From: Dorea phocaeensis
Lineage (GTDB): Bacteria > Bacillota > Clostridia > Lachnospirales > Lachnospiraceae
Assembly (NCBI RefSeq): GCF_900240315.1
Contig: NZ_OEPZ01000003.1
Coordinates: 62,001 to 126,000 of the forward strand
Length of the DNA stretch: 64,000 nucleotides
Direction: 5' to 3'
A program made the position numbers and the translations under genes. Under the pieces are notes generated by a model, which was not told the origin of the DNA, ran no database searches, and was given only the letters and a program-made list of their open reading frames with translations. Every line of letters starts with the position of its first letter. Position 1 is the stretch's first letter. This document shows, one piece after another, positions 36,675 through 46,455 of this stretch.

Positions 36675-38846
36675 ACCAGTTGGAATACCACCCCATTTAC
36701 GGAATCTCTTCCAGATCTCCACACTATAAGCTGCTGTCTGCTCCTCTTTTAAGAGAAGATGGAACTCATCCACATAATATCTGGTGGACTTATGGGCAGA
36801 ACGGTTCATCGTCACCCTGTTCCAGACCTGATCCTGGATTACGAGCATCCCAATTTTTTTCAACTGCTTACCAAGTTCCTTGATATCAAAGCAAACAATG
36901 CGGTTATTGATATCCACGTTTGTCTGATGGTTAAACACATTCAAAGAACCTGTAACATAGATTTCCAACGAAGTGGCCAGTCGCTGTGCTTCTGGCTCTT
37001 CCTGTTTTCTCAGAAGGTTATATAAATCCTCCAGGATTGGCATCTTCTCCGGCACTGGATCAGCAAGATATTCCTGATAAACCAACCGCACACAACGGTC
37101 AATGATAGTTTTTTCTACCGGCTCCAGTCCATTCTTTCCTCCAACAATCAGCTCACACAACGACAGAATAAAATCTGCTTTCAGTGACAGTGGATTGTCT
37201 TCCTCGGAATAATTCAGGTTCAGATCCATTGGATTGATATACTGGTCAGATACCGGAGAAACCCGTACCACCTGCCCGTGCAGTGCCTGCACAAGTGCCG
37301 AATATTCGGCTTCTGGATCGCAGACGATGATATCATCTTCTGTGATCAGGAAGCAGTTTGTAATTTCTCTCTTTGCTGAGAAGGACTTACCGGAACCTGG
37401 TGTACCAAGAATCAGTCCATTCGGGTTCTTCAAACGTTTCCGATCAACCATAATCATGTTGTTGGATAATGCATTCAGTCCATAATAAAGAGCCTCCCCT
37501 TCCTGAAACAGTTCCTGTGTCGTAAATGGCACGAAGATTGCTGTTGACGAGGTAGTAAGCCCTCTCTGAATTTCAATCCGATTGACTCCCAGTGGAATAC
37601 AGGACATCAGTGCTGCTTCCTGCTGATAATCCAGCTGTTTTAAGGAACAGTTATATTTCTGTGCAATTCCCTGCACCTGGAAAATATTGTTATCCAACTT
37701 CTGACGCTTCTTTGCGGTATTCATTACCAGAACCGTTACAAGGAACATCCTCTCATTTCTGGACTGCAGATCTTCCAACAGGTTCTTCGCCTCTTCTCCA
37801 TAAGTCACAAGGTCCGACGGAAGCACATCCATATCATAACCGGAACGTACTGCCCGCTTCTGCTCTTCAATCTTCATCTTATCCAGATCTGAAATCTTAC
37901 TCTTGATCATCTTGATCGCAGAACTCTGGTCAATGGACTGGATATGAATGTTGACATTGATGCTGTCATCCACATCCAGGAAGTCTGCAAGCATCCGGTC
38001 TGTAAGCTCTGGTGCCAGAATCTGCAGATAACTCACACTTCCCATCGTTCTTCCCATCAAAAATGTCTGATTCTTGGAAAAGTTAAAGGAAGTCGGTGCA
38101 ATAAAATCTTTGGTCTTTAATCCTGTTTCTGGAAGCATCTTATACTGGAACTTAAATGGTTCAATCCGATCCTGGTTGAACACATGATACATAATCTCCA
38201 GCCTTTCCAGACCATTCAGGGAATGTGCCTGTGCTCCCAGAACCTTAAAGTTATTTAAGATATCTGTTTCGATTCTTTCAAGCCTTGGCCTTGCCACCTT
38301 CAGGCTTTCTGCTTCGATTCCAAAAGTAATATACTTTGTCTTCACCAGACCATTATTTCCTTTGGAAAGCTGATTTTTCAGCATAGTACGGTACTCTTCA
38401 CGAATGGCATTGAAGTCATCGTTCTGATCCGGAATATCAATACTTTTTTCAAATTCTGCCACATCCACCTGCTGATTGATAAAGGACAGCTGCACACTGA
38501 TGGAAGAATCAAAGTAATTTAAGAAATCACAGTAATTTTCAAATATCGTGGTCTTATCCTCATTTAAAGCAAGCTGATAGTTGATGTCATAAAACTGAAT
38601 CGTCTTGGAGAAAAAGGTCTTTGTCACCTGGCAGATACCATCCTGCAGCATCCGAATATACGGAATACTCTGCTGTGCAGTTGTAGGAATGTTTTTCTGT
38701 TTCCTGCGATCCCGTTCCTGCTTCTTTCTACGCTTTTCCTGTTCTCTTTCTTTTCTGCTTTTTTTGTTTCTTCTTTCCTGACGGTTTCTTTTTTCCGCCA
38801 GGGACAGACGCTCCTGCTGAGCCTCCTGCTTTGTCTTTTTTGCCAT
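36675..38846 (-). CDS. VirB4/TraE conjugation ATPase, first exon (N-terminal 724 residues)
   Basis: Start ATG at 38846, behind AAGGAGGG; it overlaps the PrgI gene by 119 nt. The first 45 residues are almost entirely Lys/Arg/Glu, then the VirB4 N-terminal domain, Walker A LILGTPGSGKSFSAKRE, Walker B RYYVDEFHLLL and GGIPTG at the splice junction. Unspliced message stops ten codons into the intron and would lack the last 94 residues. Spliced, the protein would have about 818 residues, the normal size. VirB4 is the ATPase energising pilus or channel assembly at the inner face of the membrane. Confidence 0.93.
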
Positions 38847-39192
38847 CCGGCACACCCTCCTTTTTCACAAGGGTGGAAATCTCCTGATAAAAATTTTCTG
38901 TCTTATATGGTCTTACTGCCGGACAGATAAACTTCTGTCGAATGATATTTGCCACCACTTTTTCAAAGGGAAGACCGTCTTTTTCATACATTGCCATGAA
39001 GAAAAACGGAAGCATGATCGTTACCATCAGGATGGCTGCGATACTGGAACCGATTGGTTTTCTCATGACCAGATAAAACGGAATTCCCACAACTGCGGCA
39101 AGTGAAAAGAAAATCAACTGCCGTTTTGTCAGATTTAACGCTACTTTTGTTTTGACCTTGGTAAGGTCTTTTGGTACTGGTACATACGCCAT
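38728..39192 (-). CDS. PrgI family protein (VirB3-like membrane component)
   Basis: 154 residues. Starts MAYVPVPKDLTKVKTK, the PrgI family opening, with two adjacent membrane helices (LIFFSLAAVVGIPFYLV and IAAILMVTIMLPFFFMAM) and a long Lys-rich tail encoded where the gene overlaps virB4. PrgI proteins take the place of VirB3 in Gram-positive secretion systems. The basic tail probably contacts VirB4 or DNA. Confidence 0.92.
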   Translation of the reverse strand: MAYVPVPKDLTKVKTKVALNLTKRQLIFFSLAAVVGIPFYLVMRKPIGSSIAAILMVTIMLPFFFMAMYEKDGLPFEKVVANIIRQKFICPAVRPYKTENFYQEISTLVKKEGVPDGKKDKAGGSAGASVPGGKKKPSGKKKQKKQKRKRTGKA

Positions 39193-39215
39193 GGTATGCG
39201 CTCCTTTCCTGCCCG

Positions 39216-40085
39216 TTAGTGGGCATTGAATATCGATTTGCTAAGGCTTCCGGTCTTGAATAATGAAAATGCAAGAATCACGGTATAAGCCGCTACTGAA
39301 AACATTGCTGCATGAAGGTCACTGGATATGGTCATTGCATTTACTAAAACTGCATAAATTCCAACACAGACCATCATGAAGAATCCCTGAAATGCCAGTG
39401 CGAACAAGCCTTTTAAATAGTTGTTTCCGATATTGCCCCATTCCTTATTGGTCATGGTGGCAAACGGAATTGGTGCTATGGAAGTGTAAAGGTAAATCTC
39501 AATCATCCTGCCATACAAGATTACCGTAATGATAATTGACAGAATGTGCATGGTAACACTGATCAACATCGTTTCCATGGATAGCAGGAACAAATCCCCT
39601 AACTCCATATCCTCCAGGGCATCCACAATCCGTGTAATTGCTTCTGTTGCATCCACCGCAGTATTTCCTGATATCACCCCGGCGGCATTGTTGACCACAT
39701 GCTGCCCAACGTCAAAGACCGCCATCGTGATATTGAACGTATTTGTCACCAGATAAATGGCTACATACGCTTTGAAAATCCAGAGGAAAATATTGTAAGT
39801 CTCAAATTCATGGAAATTGTTTTTCTGTGTTACCATCGTGATCAATTCATAGCACAGGACAAAGGTGATGATCAGTCCCGCAATGGGGACAATCACCGTC
39901 TGGGATATATTCTGAATCAGATTAAAAATCCCTGCATTCCATCCCTGCGGTGTCTGTCCCACCTGCCCGGCTATGGTTCCCACCTGCTCATTGACAGACG
40001 TGAACATGTTATCCAAACTTGACTTGATAAGCCCGATCAGGATATCCTTTATCGCTTCCGTAATTCTCTCAATGATGGTGTTCAT
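39216..40085 (-). CDS. VirB6/TrbL-like conjugal transfer membrane protein (CD1112 family)
   Basis: 289 residues with six or so membrane segments (IVPIAGLIITFVLCYEL, FLWIFKAYVAIYLVTN, LISVTMHILSIIITVILY, FALAFQGFFMMVCVGIYAVLV, FSVAAYTVILAFSLF). The segment YLYTSIAPIPFATMTNKEWG is characteristic of the family. It is the polytopic core of the mating channel. ATG at 40085 with GAGGAG upstream, 12 nt after the maff2 stop. Confidence 0.92.
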   Translation of the reverse strand: MNTIIERITEAIKDILIGLIKSSLDNMFTSVNEQVGTIAGQVGQTPQGWNAGIFNLIQNISQTVIVPIAGLIITFVLCYELITMVTQKNNFHEFETYNIFLWIFKAYVAIYLVTNTFNITMAVFDVGQHVVNNAAGVISGNTAVDATEAITRIVDALEDMELGDLFLLSMETMLISVTMHILSIIITVILYGRMIEIYLYTSIAPIPFATMTNKEWGNIGNNYLKGLFALAFQGFFMMVCVGIYAVLVNAMTISSDLHAAMFSVAAYTVILAFSLFKTGSLSKSIFNAH

Positions 40086-40097
40086 CTACCACTCCTC

Positions 40098-40198
40098 TTA
40101 AGAGAACAATGTTGCCAGCTGTGGAATCAGGGTAGTTCCCAGCAGCATGATTCCGGCACCAGCCATCAGCTGTTTGATGCCCTGGCTCTTAGCACCGG
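40098..40198 (-). CDS. Maff2 family protein, second exon
   Basis: Codes for the C-terminal 32-33 residues, GAKSQGIKQLMAGAGIMLLG and TTLIPQLATLFS. It joins exon one (42969-43083) after removal of the group II intron to give NPGAKSQG, the sequence normal for Maff2, and a 71-residue protein with two membrane helices. Maff2 is a small VirB2/pilin-like membrane protein coded between VirB6- and VirD4-like genes. Confidence 0.88.
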
Positions 40199-42968
40199 AT
40201 AGCGATAGGTAATCCTTTGAAGTTATCTCCGGATTTTCCCCCGCTCCACACCGTGCATGCGACTTTCACCGCACACGGCGCTCCATCGAATTCAGCCGTC
40301 CAGGGCTTTTAAACACAACTTACACACTTCGTTACAGCATTAAATTCAAAGAATAATAGGTGGCATTTCTGCCATAGAACGAAGTTTGTTAAGCTTTTCT
40401 ATTTGTTTATTGTCAAGATTTAAGGATTTCAGATACTTCTCAATCGTAGGTTCTGAAGAAGCATGGATAAGGATATGAACCGCTTTGCTGACAAGAATAA
40501 GATTTGCGTATTCATCCGAACCGCCATTGCTAACCGGCACTTTATGGTGGCAGTGAATATCGTGAGAATCCATCGGAATTCCTGTCACTGCACATTTACC
40601 ATACTGTGCCGCATACAAAGAAATACGGTTATCCGCATATTCAATGGTTCTGCCTTTTACAGGATTTCTCATCAGCCATAACATTGTCGCTGTGTCGATT
40701 GCAAGATTCTTATGAATCTGTTCCCGACCTTTGACCGTATATTTATTGATGGATTTCCTTTTATGCTGGGCATTCTTTGACTGGACATATCCCAGTGGAA
40801 CCACCGGACGTCCATGAAGGAACCTCATCTGTCTGCTTGCTCCATATTTTTCTTTGATGAACCCATTTCTGAGTTGTCCCTTTTTGGATAAGTCACCTTT
40901 CAGTCTGTTTCTGAGCTGTTTGTTGATACTGAAGGCAAGTCTGCTGAAGTCATGAGATACTTCTGTAGAAATACAATAGTATTCATGAAGTCCGGCAACT
41001 ACAGAGTTGTATTTCTGAAGCTGCATGAACTGAGCATTATCATCTGACGAATGAGCCAGTTTCTTTACTTCTTCCGAGACTTTTTCATGAGCCTTTTTGT
41101 ATGCTTTATCGCTCATATGAGACCGAACTACATATTTCTTACCCTTTTTACGGACTTTCAGTTTGAACCCGAGAAAATCAGAATACTGTCTTTTGAGATT
41201 AACTACTTTGGATTTGTCAGGGCTGATTTCCAGCCCCAGCCTGTCCTTTAGCCATAACTCTGTTGCCTTGTATGCTCTTACAGCATCCTCATGTGTTGCG
41301 CAGAAAATTTTAAAATCATCTGCGTACCGAACTGCATGCATCTCTTTTAGTCTGCTCCGGCGCAGAGCCCTGTAGGCGTGGCTCTTAATCTCTGTTCCCT
41401 GCGCATTGCTCCTTGTTTTGAATTTTGTTTTTGTTGGCATCTGCTCCCACTGGGAAGCAATCCACCAATCCAGTTCATTCAATACGATGTTTGCCAGCAA
41501 TGGCGACAAAATACCGCCTTGCGGGGTACCCCGTGTGGGATATGTTTTCTCCCCATTTGGCAGAACAACAGGTGCTTTCAGCATCTCTTTTATAATGCAT
41601 AACAGCTTTTTGTCCCGGATTCCCAATGCCCATATCTGACGAATCAGCTTTGTATGGCTGATATTATCAAAGAAGCCTTTAATATCGAGGTCAACCACAT
41701 GGTACAGATGCTGTACCTGTATCAGCCTCATGCATTGCGCAATAGCAGTCTCAGCGGAACGGTTCGGGCGGAACCCGTTGGAGTTCTCACTGAATTTTGC
41801 TTCACATATCGGCTCCATGACCTGCAAAATACATTGCTGTACGATCCGATCTACGATAGTTGGAATTCCCAGAGGTCTGGTCTTTCCATTGGGCTTTGGT
41901 ATCTCCACTCGCCTTACGGGTCGTGGATGATAATTACTGAATTGTTTCCGTATGAGACGGACGTATTCTTCCTCGCTTAACTTTGCAAGGTCGGCTATCG
42001 TCCTTTTATCCACTCCCGAAGTATCACTTCCTGTATTCTTCTTTATCGTTCTGTATGCAAGCTTGATATTTTCTTCACTCTCGATGATTTCCATCAGATG
42101 GTTGAAGGTTTTATCTTTCTTACTTTCTGCATACAGCCTGTCAAAAGTACCTTCCATGTCGTAATACTCTGAGTTGCGGATTTTTCTCTGTTTACTTTTC
42201 CTTTCTTGCTGCCCCGAAGTCAACACAGGCATCCTCTCCCTTCGGTTTGGATTTTCTTTGTCATACTCGAAGCTGTGTTTGTTGTGTTTTCATTTTCTTT
42301 GCTGAATTCGACTTGTGGCTATCCCTCCACCGCTTACTTATTCACGGCTTCACAGGTACTGTGCCACTACTCTCACTGGAATAAAGAATGGTTATTGCCC
42401 TCTCGCGAAGGTATTCCCATCCACCACATCATTGGCTTGCAACCGCCTCCGTATCCCCAGCTTTCCACGTTCCGATATTCCTATCATTGGACATCTTTAG
42501 GTTCTTCCTCTAAGCCTGTATCTGGTCATGCATAACCGCACCGCCTGTAACGATGCATGGACTTTCATAACAACCAATTTTACTCGCCCACAGATACCAC
42601 CATGAAAGGTGTACCGCCTTTCGACAGCATCAACGTTTAGACTCGTACATTCGGAATTTCGTCAGTATTTTCATACATTCTCACCATGGATATCCGACCC
42701 CCGGCATATAGGCAACACCATCCACCTCTGGACAGCTTTCGTGTCTGGTCTGAAGACCAGTCTTACGGTTGCTCTCTGCCGACTTCACCGAGCTCTATAA
42801 ACTTTTGGAGAGAGCCGTTGCATGCTCCCCGCCATTCGGAGTATCAGGGTGGCGCTTCGGGACGTTACCCCCTCATTTCACCCATCGGAATATCAGTTCT
42901 CCAAAGTTTCGGGCTACAATTGCCCTTCGACTTTGTGCGCAAGCTTTTCACTTACGAACGTGTCGCAC
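40199..42968 (-). mobile_element. Group II intron inserted in maff2
   Basis: 2,770 nt. The 5' end is GTGCGAC at 42968, the group II consensus; the 3' end is ...CTAT at 40199. Domain V is clear at 40243-40283 (GAGCGCCGTGTGCGGTGAAA, then GTCGCATGCACGGTG). The reverse transcriptase gene lies in domain IV; 42233-42968 holds the RNA domains I-III and no gene. Splicing joins AATC to CCGGTGCT and restores maff2 in frame. A retrotransposing ribozyme; the host gene needs it to splice. Confidence 0.95.
40346..42232 (-). CDS. ltrA: Group II intron reverse transcriptase / maturase with HNH endonuclease
   Basis: 628 residues, full length. RT domain at about 80-370 with GIPTIVDRIVQQ, FRPNRSAETAI, DIKGFFDNI, GTPQGGILSPLLANI and the catalytic YADDF. 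The maturase (X) domain follows with KYNSVVAGLHEYYC. The C-terminus is an HNH nuclease: C-x-x-TGIPMD, then HCHHKVPVSNGGSDEYANLILV and HILIHA. All catalytic motifs are present, so the intron may still be mobile and splice with this maturase. Confidence 0.97.
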   Translation of the reverse strand: MPVLTSGQQERKSKQRKIRNSEYYDMEGTFDRLYAESKKDKTFNHLMEIIESEENIKLAYRTIKKNTGSDTSGVDKRTIADLAKLSEEEYVRLIRKQFSNYHPRPVRRVEIPKPNGKTRPLGIPTIVDRIVQQCILQVMEPICEAKFSENSNGFRPNRSAETAIAQCMRLIQVQHLYHVVDLDIKGFFDNISHTKLIRQIWALGIRDKKLLCIIKEMLKAPVVLPNGEKTYPTRGTPQGGILSPLLANIVLNELDWWIASQWEQMPTKTKFKTRSNAQGTEIKSHAYRALRRSRLKEMHAVRYADDFKIFCATHEDAVRAYKATELWLKDRLGLEISPDKSKVVNLKRQYSDFLGFKLKVRKKGKKYVVRSHMSDKAYKKAHEKVSEEVKKLAHSSDDNAQFMQLQKYNSVVAGLHEYYCISTEVSHDFSRLAFSINKQLRNRLKGDLSKKGQLRNGFIKEKYGASRQMRFLHGRPVVPLGYVQSKNAQHKRKSINKYTVKGREQIHKNLAIDTATMLWLMRNPVKGRTIEYADNRISLYAAQYGKCAVTGIPMDSHDIHCHHKVPVSNGGSDEYANLILVSKAVHILIHASSEPTIEKYLKSLNLDNKQIEKLNKLRSMAEMPPIIL

Positions 42969-43083
42969 GATTGTCATTTCCATATCCTTCCAGAAGGTTT
43001 ACGACACCCCACACGCCAAGACCTGCGCCGATTGCGACTACAAGAGTTTTTAAAGTTGTAATTGCACTGCTAAAAAATGCCAT
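42969..43083 (-). CDS. Maff2 family protein, first exon
   Basis: 38 codons plus one base, ATG at 43083, 6 nt after GGTGA; a second ATG two codons upstream is possible. The sequence MAFFSSAITTLKTLVVAIGA and GLGVWGVVNLLEGYGNDN is the Maff2 N-terminal half with its first membrane helix. The frame then runs into the intron and stops within a few codons. Joined to 40098-40198 it gives 71 residues. Confidence 0.88.
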
Positions 43084-43127
43084 ATACATTCACCAAAACT
43101 GACTTTTTTCAGGTGTTTACGGGAATG

Positions 43128-43154
43128 AAAAAACACCGACTAAAAAGCCGGCGC
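43128..43154 (-). terminator. Intrinsic terminator between virD4 and maff2
   Basis: On the minus strand CGCCGGCT and AGTCGGTG form an 8-bp stem (two G-U pairs) with loop TTTT, followed by six T. It lies 51 nt after the VirD4 stop and before maff2, so expression of the maff2-virB6-prgI-virB4 block may be attenuated or have its own promoter in 43084-43127. Confidence 0.65.
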
Positions 43155-43204
43155 ACCTAATGTCAGTTATTCCTTTCCTCATTATTTTTCGTTCATTCCC
43201 ATGG

Positions 43205-45091
43205 TTACTCCGACAGCTCCACCTGAATTACCTCCACCTCTTCTTCGGGTTTCGGTGTGTACTGCGGATTTAACTCTTTTTCTACTTTGTATCGGTTTTT
43301 CTCATTTTCATCTGCAAGAAACCGATAATTTTTGTGTTTCGTGATATCATATTTGTCTGAGAAAAATGGTCTGGCACCACGAATCTGCAGGATACATTTT
43401 CCTCCATCCATGACTGCAATCTCATCTTCTGTCATCAGCTGTTTGCCTGTTTTCTGGTAATTCAATCCAAAGGACTTCTGATTGCTCCTCGTTTCCGAAG
43501 TGTTATACAGATCAATGGTTTCCTTACCCAGAAGTTCACTCATTTCCTTTAAGGTAGTTTTCTCTTTTCCACCAAGAAATAGTGTAGTATCACAGTTACC
43601 CAGAATGGTATCTGCACTATCCTTATACATTGCCTTTAGCTGACTCTGTGACTGCAAAATAATAGAAGCAGAGATTTCCCTGCTTCGGATAGTTGCAATC
43701 AGCTTGTCAAACTGAGGAATTTGCCCGATGTTGGCAAACTCATCAGCGATGACACGCACATGCACCGGAAGTCTTCCTCCATATTCATCATCTGCCTTAT
43801 CACAAAGCAGATTGAAAAGCTGTGACTGTAACATGGCAATCACAAAGTTAAAGGTTGTATCTGTATCGGACATAATCAAAAACAAGGCTGTTTTCCTGTC
43901 CCCAATCTTATCCAGTTCCATTTCATCATAAGACATGATCTCACGAAGTTCTGCGATATCAAATGGTGCCAGCCTCGCACCACAGGAAATAAGAATACTT
44001 TTGGCAGTTTTGCCAGCCGCCATTTTGTATTTTTTATACTGTCTGACCGCAAAGTGCTGCGGATCCCTTTCTTCCAGTTCCTGGAACATCATATCCACTG
44101 GATTCTGGTAAGTTTCATCCTCTTCACGGGTTTCGCTTTCATTCAAAAGATCCAGAAGGGTATTCAGATTCTTTTCCTCTTCATCCCCTTCATACCAGAT
44201 AAAAGCAATCAATGCTGTGTACAACAGCTTCTCTGCTTTCACCCAAAAATCTTCGGAAGCTTTTTCCCCTTCGCCTTTGGTATTTACAATAATTGTTGTC
44301 ACCAGCTTCAGGATATCTTTTTCAGACCGTATATAAGCAAATGGATTGTAATGAAGGGACTTGGAAAAATTGATGGTATTCAGAACCTTAATCACATATG
44401 GCTCATGTACCACTTTTCCAGATTTATCTTTCATAATATTTCCATTCTTATCTTTCTTAGGTGGTCCCTTTGCTAACATCTTCCCGCACTCTTCAATCAA
44501 AGTGCCTTTCGGATCTGTAATGACCATGGAACAGTTCATCTGCATAACCGATGGTTTTACGAAAAAACGTGTCTTACCGGAACCACTGCCGCCGATGACC
44601 ACTATATTTTTATTTCTTGCATACTTTGGCTGCTTCGGTCTGCTCTCCATGGTCAGTGCTTCTGTTGCTGTCAATGGAATGTTCATCCATGGATCTTCCG
44701 ACATATAAGGCTTGATATCCTCTGCGGTTCCCCATCTGGCTGAACCATACTCGATGCCTTTCCGTAATTTCTTTGCGTCTGCCTGTTTCTGCCAAACCAA
44801 CACTTTCAGAACGACTGCAACAACAATACCTGCTAGCAGATCTTTCCAATTATTGCTTAACACAAAACCAGCAAAAATCCGGTCTGCGTGTTCCATTGCA
44901 TATAAAAGTTTGTTCCCCATATCTTCTCCCGGACTGTTCCGGTAAAGAAAAAATGCCCGGTCTGCATAGAAAGCAGCCAGAGCATAAGGGATATTTGTAA
45001 GAACCAGTTTCTTTTTATCCAGGGCGGACAGCTTACCCCCGATTTTATTCTTCCACTTCTGCATCAGAGTTTTGCCGCTTATCTTTTTCAT
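43205..45091 (-). CDS. VirD4-like coupling protein (TraG family, CD1115-type)
   Basis: 628 residues. Two N-terminal membrane helices (LVLTNIPYALAAFYADRAFFLY; LLAGIVVAVVLKVLVW), then an ATPase domain with Walker A VIGGSGSGKTRFF, GTLIEECGKML, Walker B VRVIADEFANIGQIPQFDKL, and the motif RSREISASIILQSQSQL. It is the coupling ATPase that brings the relaxosome to the channel. Its ATG overlaps the PcfB stop by 4 nt. The relaxase it should serve is not in this window. Confidence 0.95.
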   Translation of the reverse strand: MKKISGKTLMQKWKNKIGGKLSALDKKKLVLTNIPYALAAFYADRAFFLYRNSPGEDMGNKLLYAMEHADRIFAGFVLSNNWKDLLAGIVVAVVLKVLVWQKQADAKKLRKGIEYGSARWGTAEDIKPYMSEDPWMNIPLTATEALTMESRPKQPKYARNKNIVVIGGSGSGKTRFFVKPSVMQMNCSMVITDPKGTLIEECGKMLAKGPPKKDKNGNIMKDKSGKVVHEPYVIKVLNTINFSKSLHYNPFAYIRSEKDILKLVTTIIVNTKGEGEKASEDFWVKAEKLLYTALIAFIWYEGDEEEKNLNTLLDLLNESETREEDETYQNPVDMMFQELEERDPQHFAVRQYKKYKMAAGKTAKSILISCGARLAPFDIAELREIMSYDEMELDKIGDRKTALFLIMSDTDTTFNFVIAMLQSQLFNLLCDKADDEYGGRLPVHVRVIADEFANIGQIPQFDKLIATIRSREISASIILQSQSQLKAMYKDSADTILGNCDTTLFLGGKEKTTLKEMSELLGKETIDLYNTSETRSNQKSFGLNYQKTGKQLMTEDEIAVMDGGKCILQIRGARPFFSDKYDITKHKNYRFLADENEKNRYKVEKELNPQYTPKPEEEVEVIQVELSE

Positions 45092-45579
45092 CGACTCTGC
45101 TCCTGATGCCGGTTCTTTACTTTGTCCTTCGTCTTCTTTGGCATCATTGCCCGGTAAGCTGCAAGACGCTTATGAATGGAAGGCTTATTCGCTTTTTGAA
45201 TCTGTTTCTGGGAAAACTCACGGAAAGCAGCATTGAGGGCATCCTGATCACGTCCCTTGAAAAATACCAGATAAACCGGAGGATCTTTGCTCTTGTCTTT
45301 TTTCAGAGCATAATTGATCCCGTATTTTCTGGCATACCGTTCAAAGGACTTGATATTTTTGTCCGTGATCTCGATATTGACCATCCCGGCATTCTGTTTT
45401 GCCAGCTCTTTTACCGTGACCTTTCCCTGTTTCGGCTGATTTTTCTGTGCTTTCTTCTCTACTGATTTCTGCTTCTGATGACGCAGATACGCAACAAGAA
45501 CCTTTTTCAACAGGTCAGCCGTAATCTTAGTAGCCCGAATACAGAACGTGACCGTTTTCTGAGTTACCTCTTCCTGCAT
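45088..45579 (-). CDS. PcfB family protein (DUF3801), relaxosome accessory
   Basis: 163 residues, soluble and basic. Starts MQEEVTQKTVTFCIRATKIT, has the family core VNIEITDKNIKSFERYARKYGINYALKKD and ends in IHKRLAAYRAMMPKK. PcfB in pCF10 links relaxase to the coupling protein; overlap with virD4 (ATGA) fits. The C-terminal IHKRL motif recurs in other large proteins of this element. Confidence 0.9.
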   Translation of the reverse strand: MQEEVTQKTVTFCIRATKITADLLKKVLVAYLRHQKQKSVEKKAQKNQPKQGKVTVKELAKQNAGMVNIEITDKNIKSFERYARKYGINYALKKDKSKDPPVYLVFFKGRDQDALNAAFREFSQKQIQKANKPSIHKRLAAYRAMMPKKTKDKVKNRHQEQSR

Positions 45580-45660
45580 GACTTTTCCCTCCTTTCAGCG
45601 ATTCAACTGCTGTCCATATCTGTAATCATGGCAATCACCCCCTTTAATGAAAAAAACAGA

Positions 45661-46455
45661 TTAACCGGTAATCAGGTTCTGCACCTGTACGAGTTTTTCT
45701 GTCCCTTCTTCTTTTCTCTTATCTTCTCCACCACAATAGATGGGAACACACATTTCAAGTATTCTGCTGTAAATACGCTGATGGGCAGTATCTAAATCTG
45801 CCGATTTCATTTCATTCAGTCCCAGATTCGTTGTTACGATCAGCGGAAGCATTTTACAATAACGGCTGTCTATCACATTATAGACCTGCTCCAGGGCAAA
45901 CTCGGAATTTCGTTCTATTCCCAAGTCATCAATAATCAGCAGCGGATAATCCACAAGATTTTGTATAATCTGGTTCTTATCTGCCTGATAGCTGGTCATT
46001 TCATTTAAAATTCTGGAAAAATTCGTCATCATGACACGTTCTCCCTGTTCCAAAAGTGCATTTGCAATACAGCCTGCAAAGAAACTTTTCCCAGTTCCAA
46101 CTGGTCCCATCAAAAGCAATCCTACATTTTTTCTCTTCATATCTGTCCAGTTTTCTACATACTGCCTGGCAATTAGTATCTTCTGATTGCTTCCATTGTC
46201 ATTTTCAAATTTCCATTCCCAAAATCTTCTTTCCCGAAGTCCGACGGATTTTCTCTGATAAAGCAGCCGCTGTGCTTCTTCCCGCTGCATCTTTTCATCC
46301 AGTTCCCGTCTGGCTTTCACCTCACATTCGCACAAACAGGACACTACATGCTCAAATCCCATCAGACTGACTTTCATCTGTTTTCTTTTTCCACAGGTGC
46401 CACAATGAAGACATCCCTCTTCGTCCAGATAATCTGCTGTTACTTTGTTTTCCAT
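45661..46455 (-). CDS. DnaC-like AAA+ helicase loader
   Basis: 264 residues from the second ATG, which shares an A with the stop of the RepA_N gene. An N-terminal zinc-binding part has CLHCGTCGK and CLCEC. The AAA+ core has Walker A LLLMGPVGTGKSFFA, Walker B YPLLIIDDLGIER and sensor-like VTTNLGL. DnaC/DnaI relatives load the replicative helicase. Together with the RepA_N-type protein and SSB it implies that the element replicates autonomously once excised. Confidence 0.92.
   Translation of the reverse strand: MENKVTADYLDEEGCLHCGTCGKRKQMKVSLMGFEHVVSCLCECEVKARRELDEKMQREEAQRLLYQRKSVGLRERRFWEWKFENDNGSNQKILIARQYVENWTDMKRKNVGLLLMGPVGTGKSFFAGCIANALLEQGERVMMTNFSRILNEMTSYQADKNQIIQNLVDYPLLIIDDLGIERNSEFALEQVYNVIDSRYCKMLPLIVTTNLGLNEMKSADLDTAHQRIYSRILEMCVPIYCGGEDKRKEEGTEKLVQVQNLITG

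Noticed and set aside
36051-38855. VirB4 as a frameshifted pseudogene
   Set aside because: The break is an exact insertion with group I splice features, and removal restores one frame of about 818 codons.
45590-45640. Eight-codon leader peptide (MITDMDSS) before pcfB
   Set aside because: It has a possible ribosome binding site but is too short to support without conservation data.
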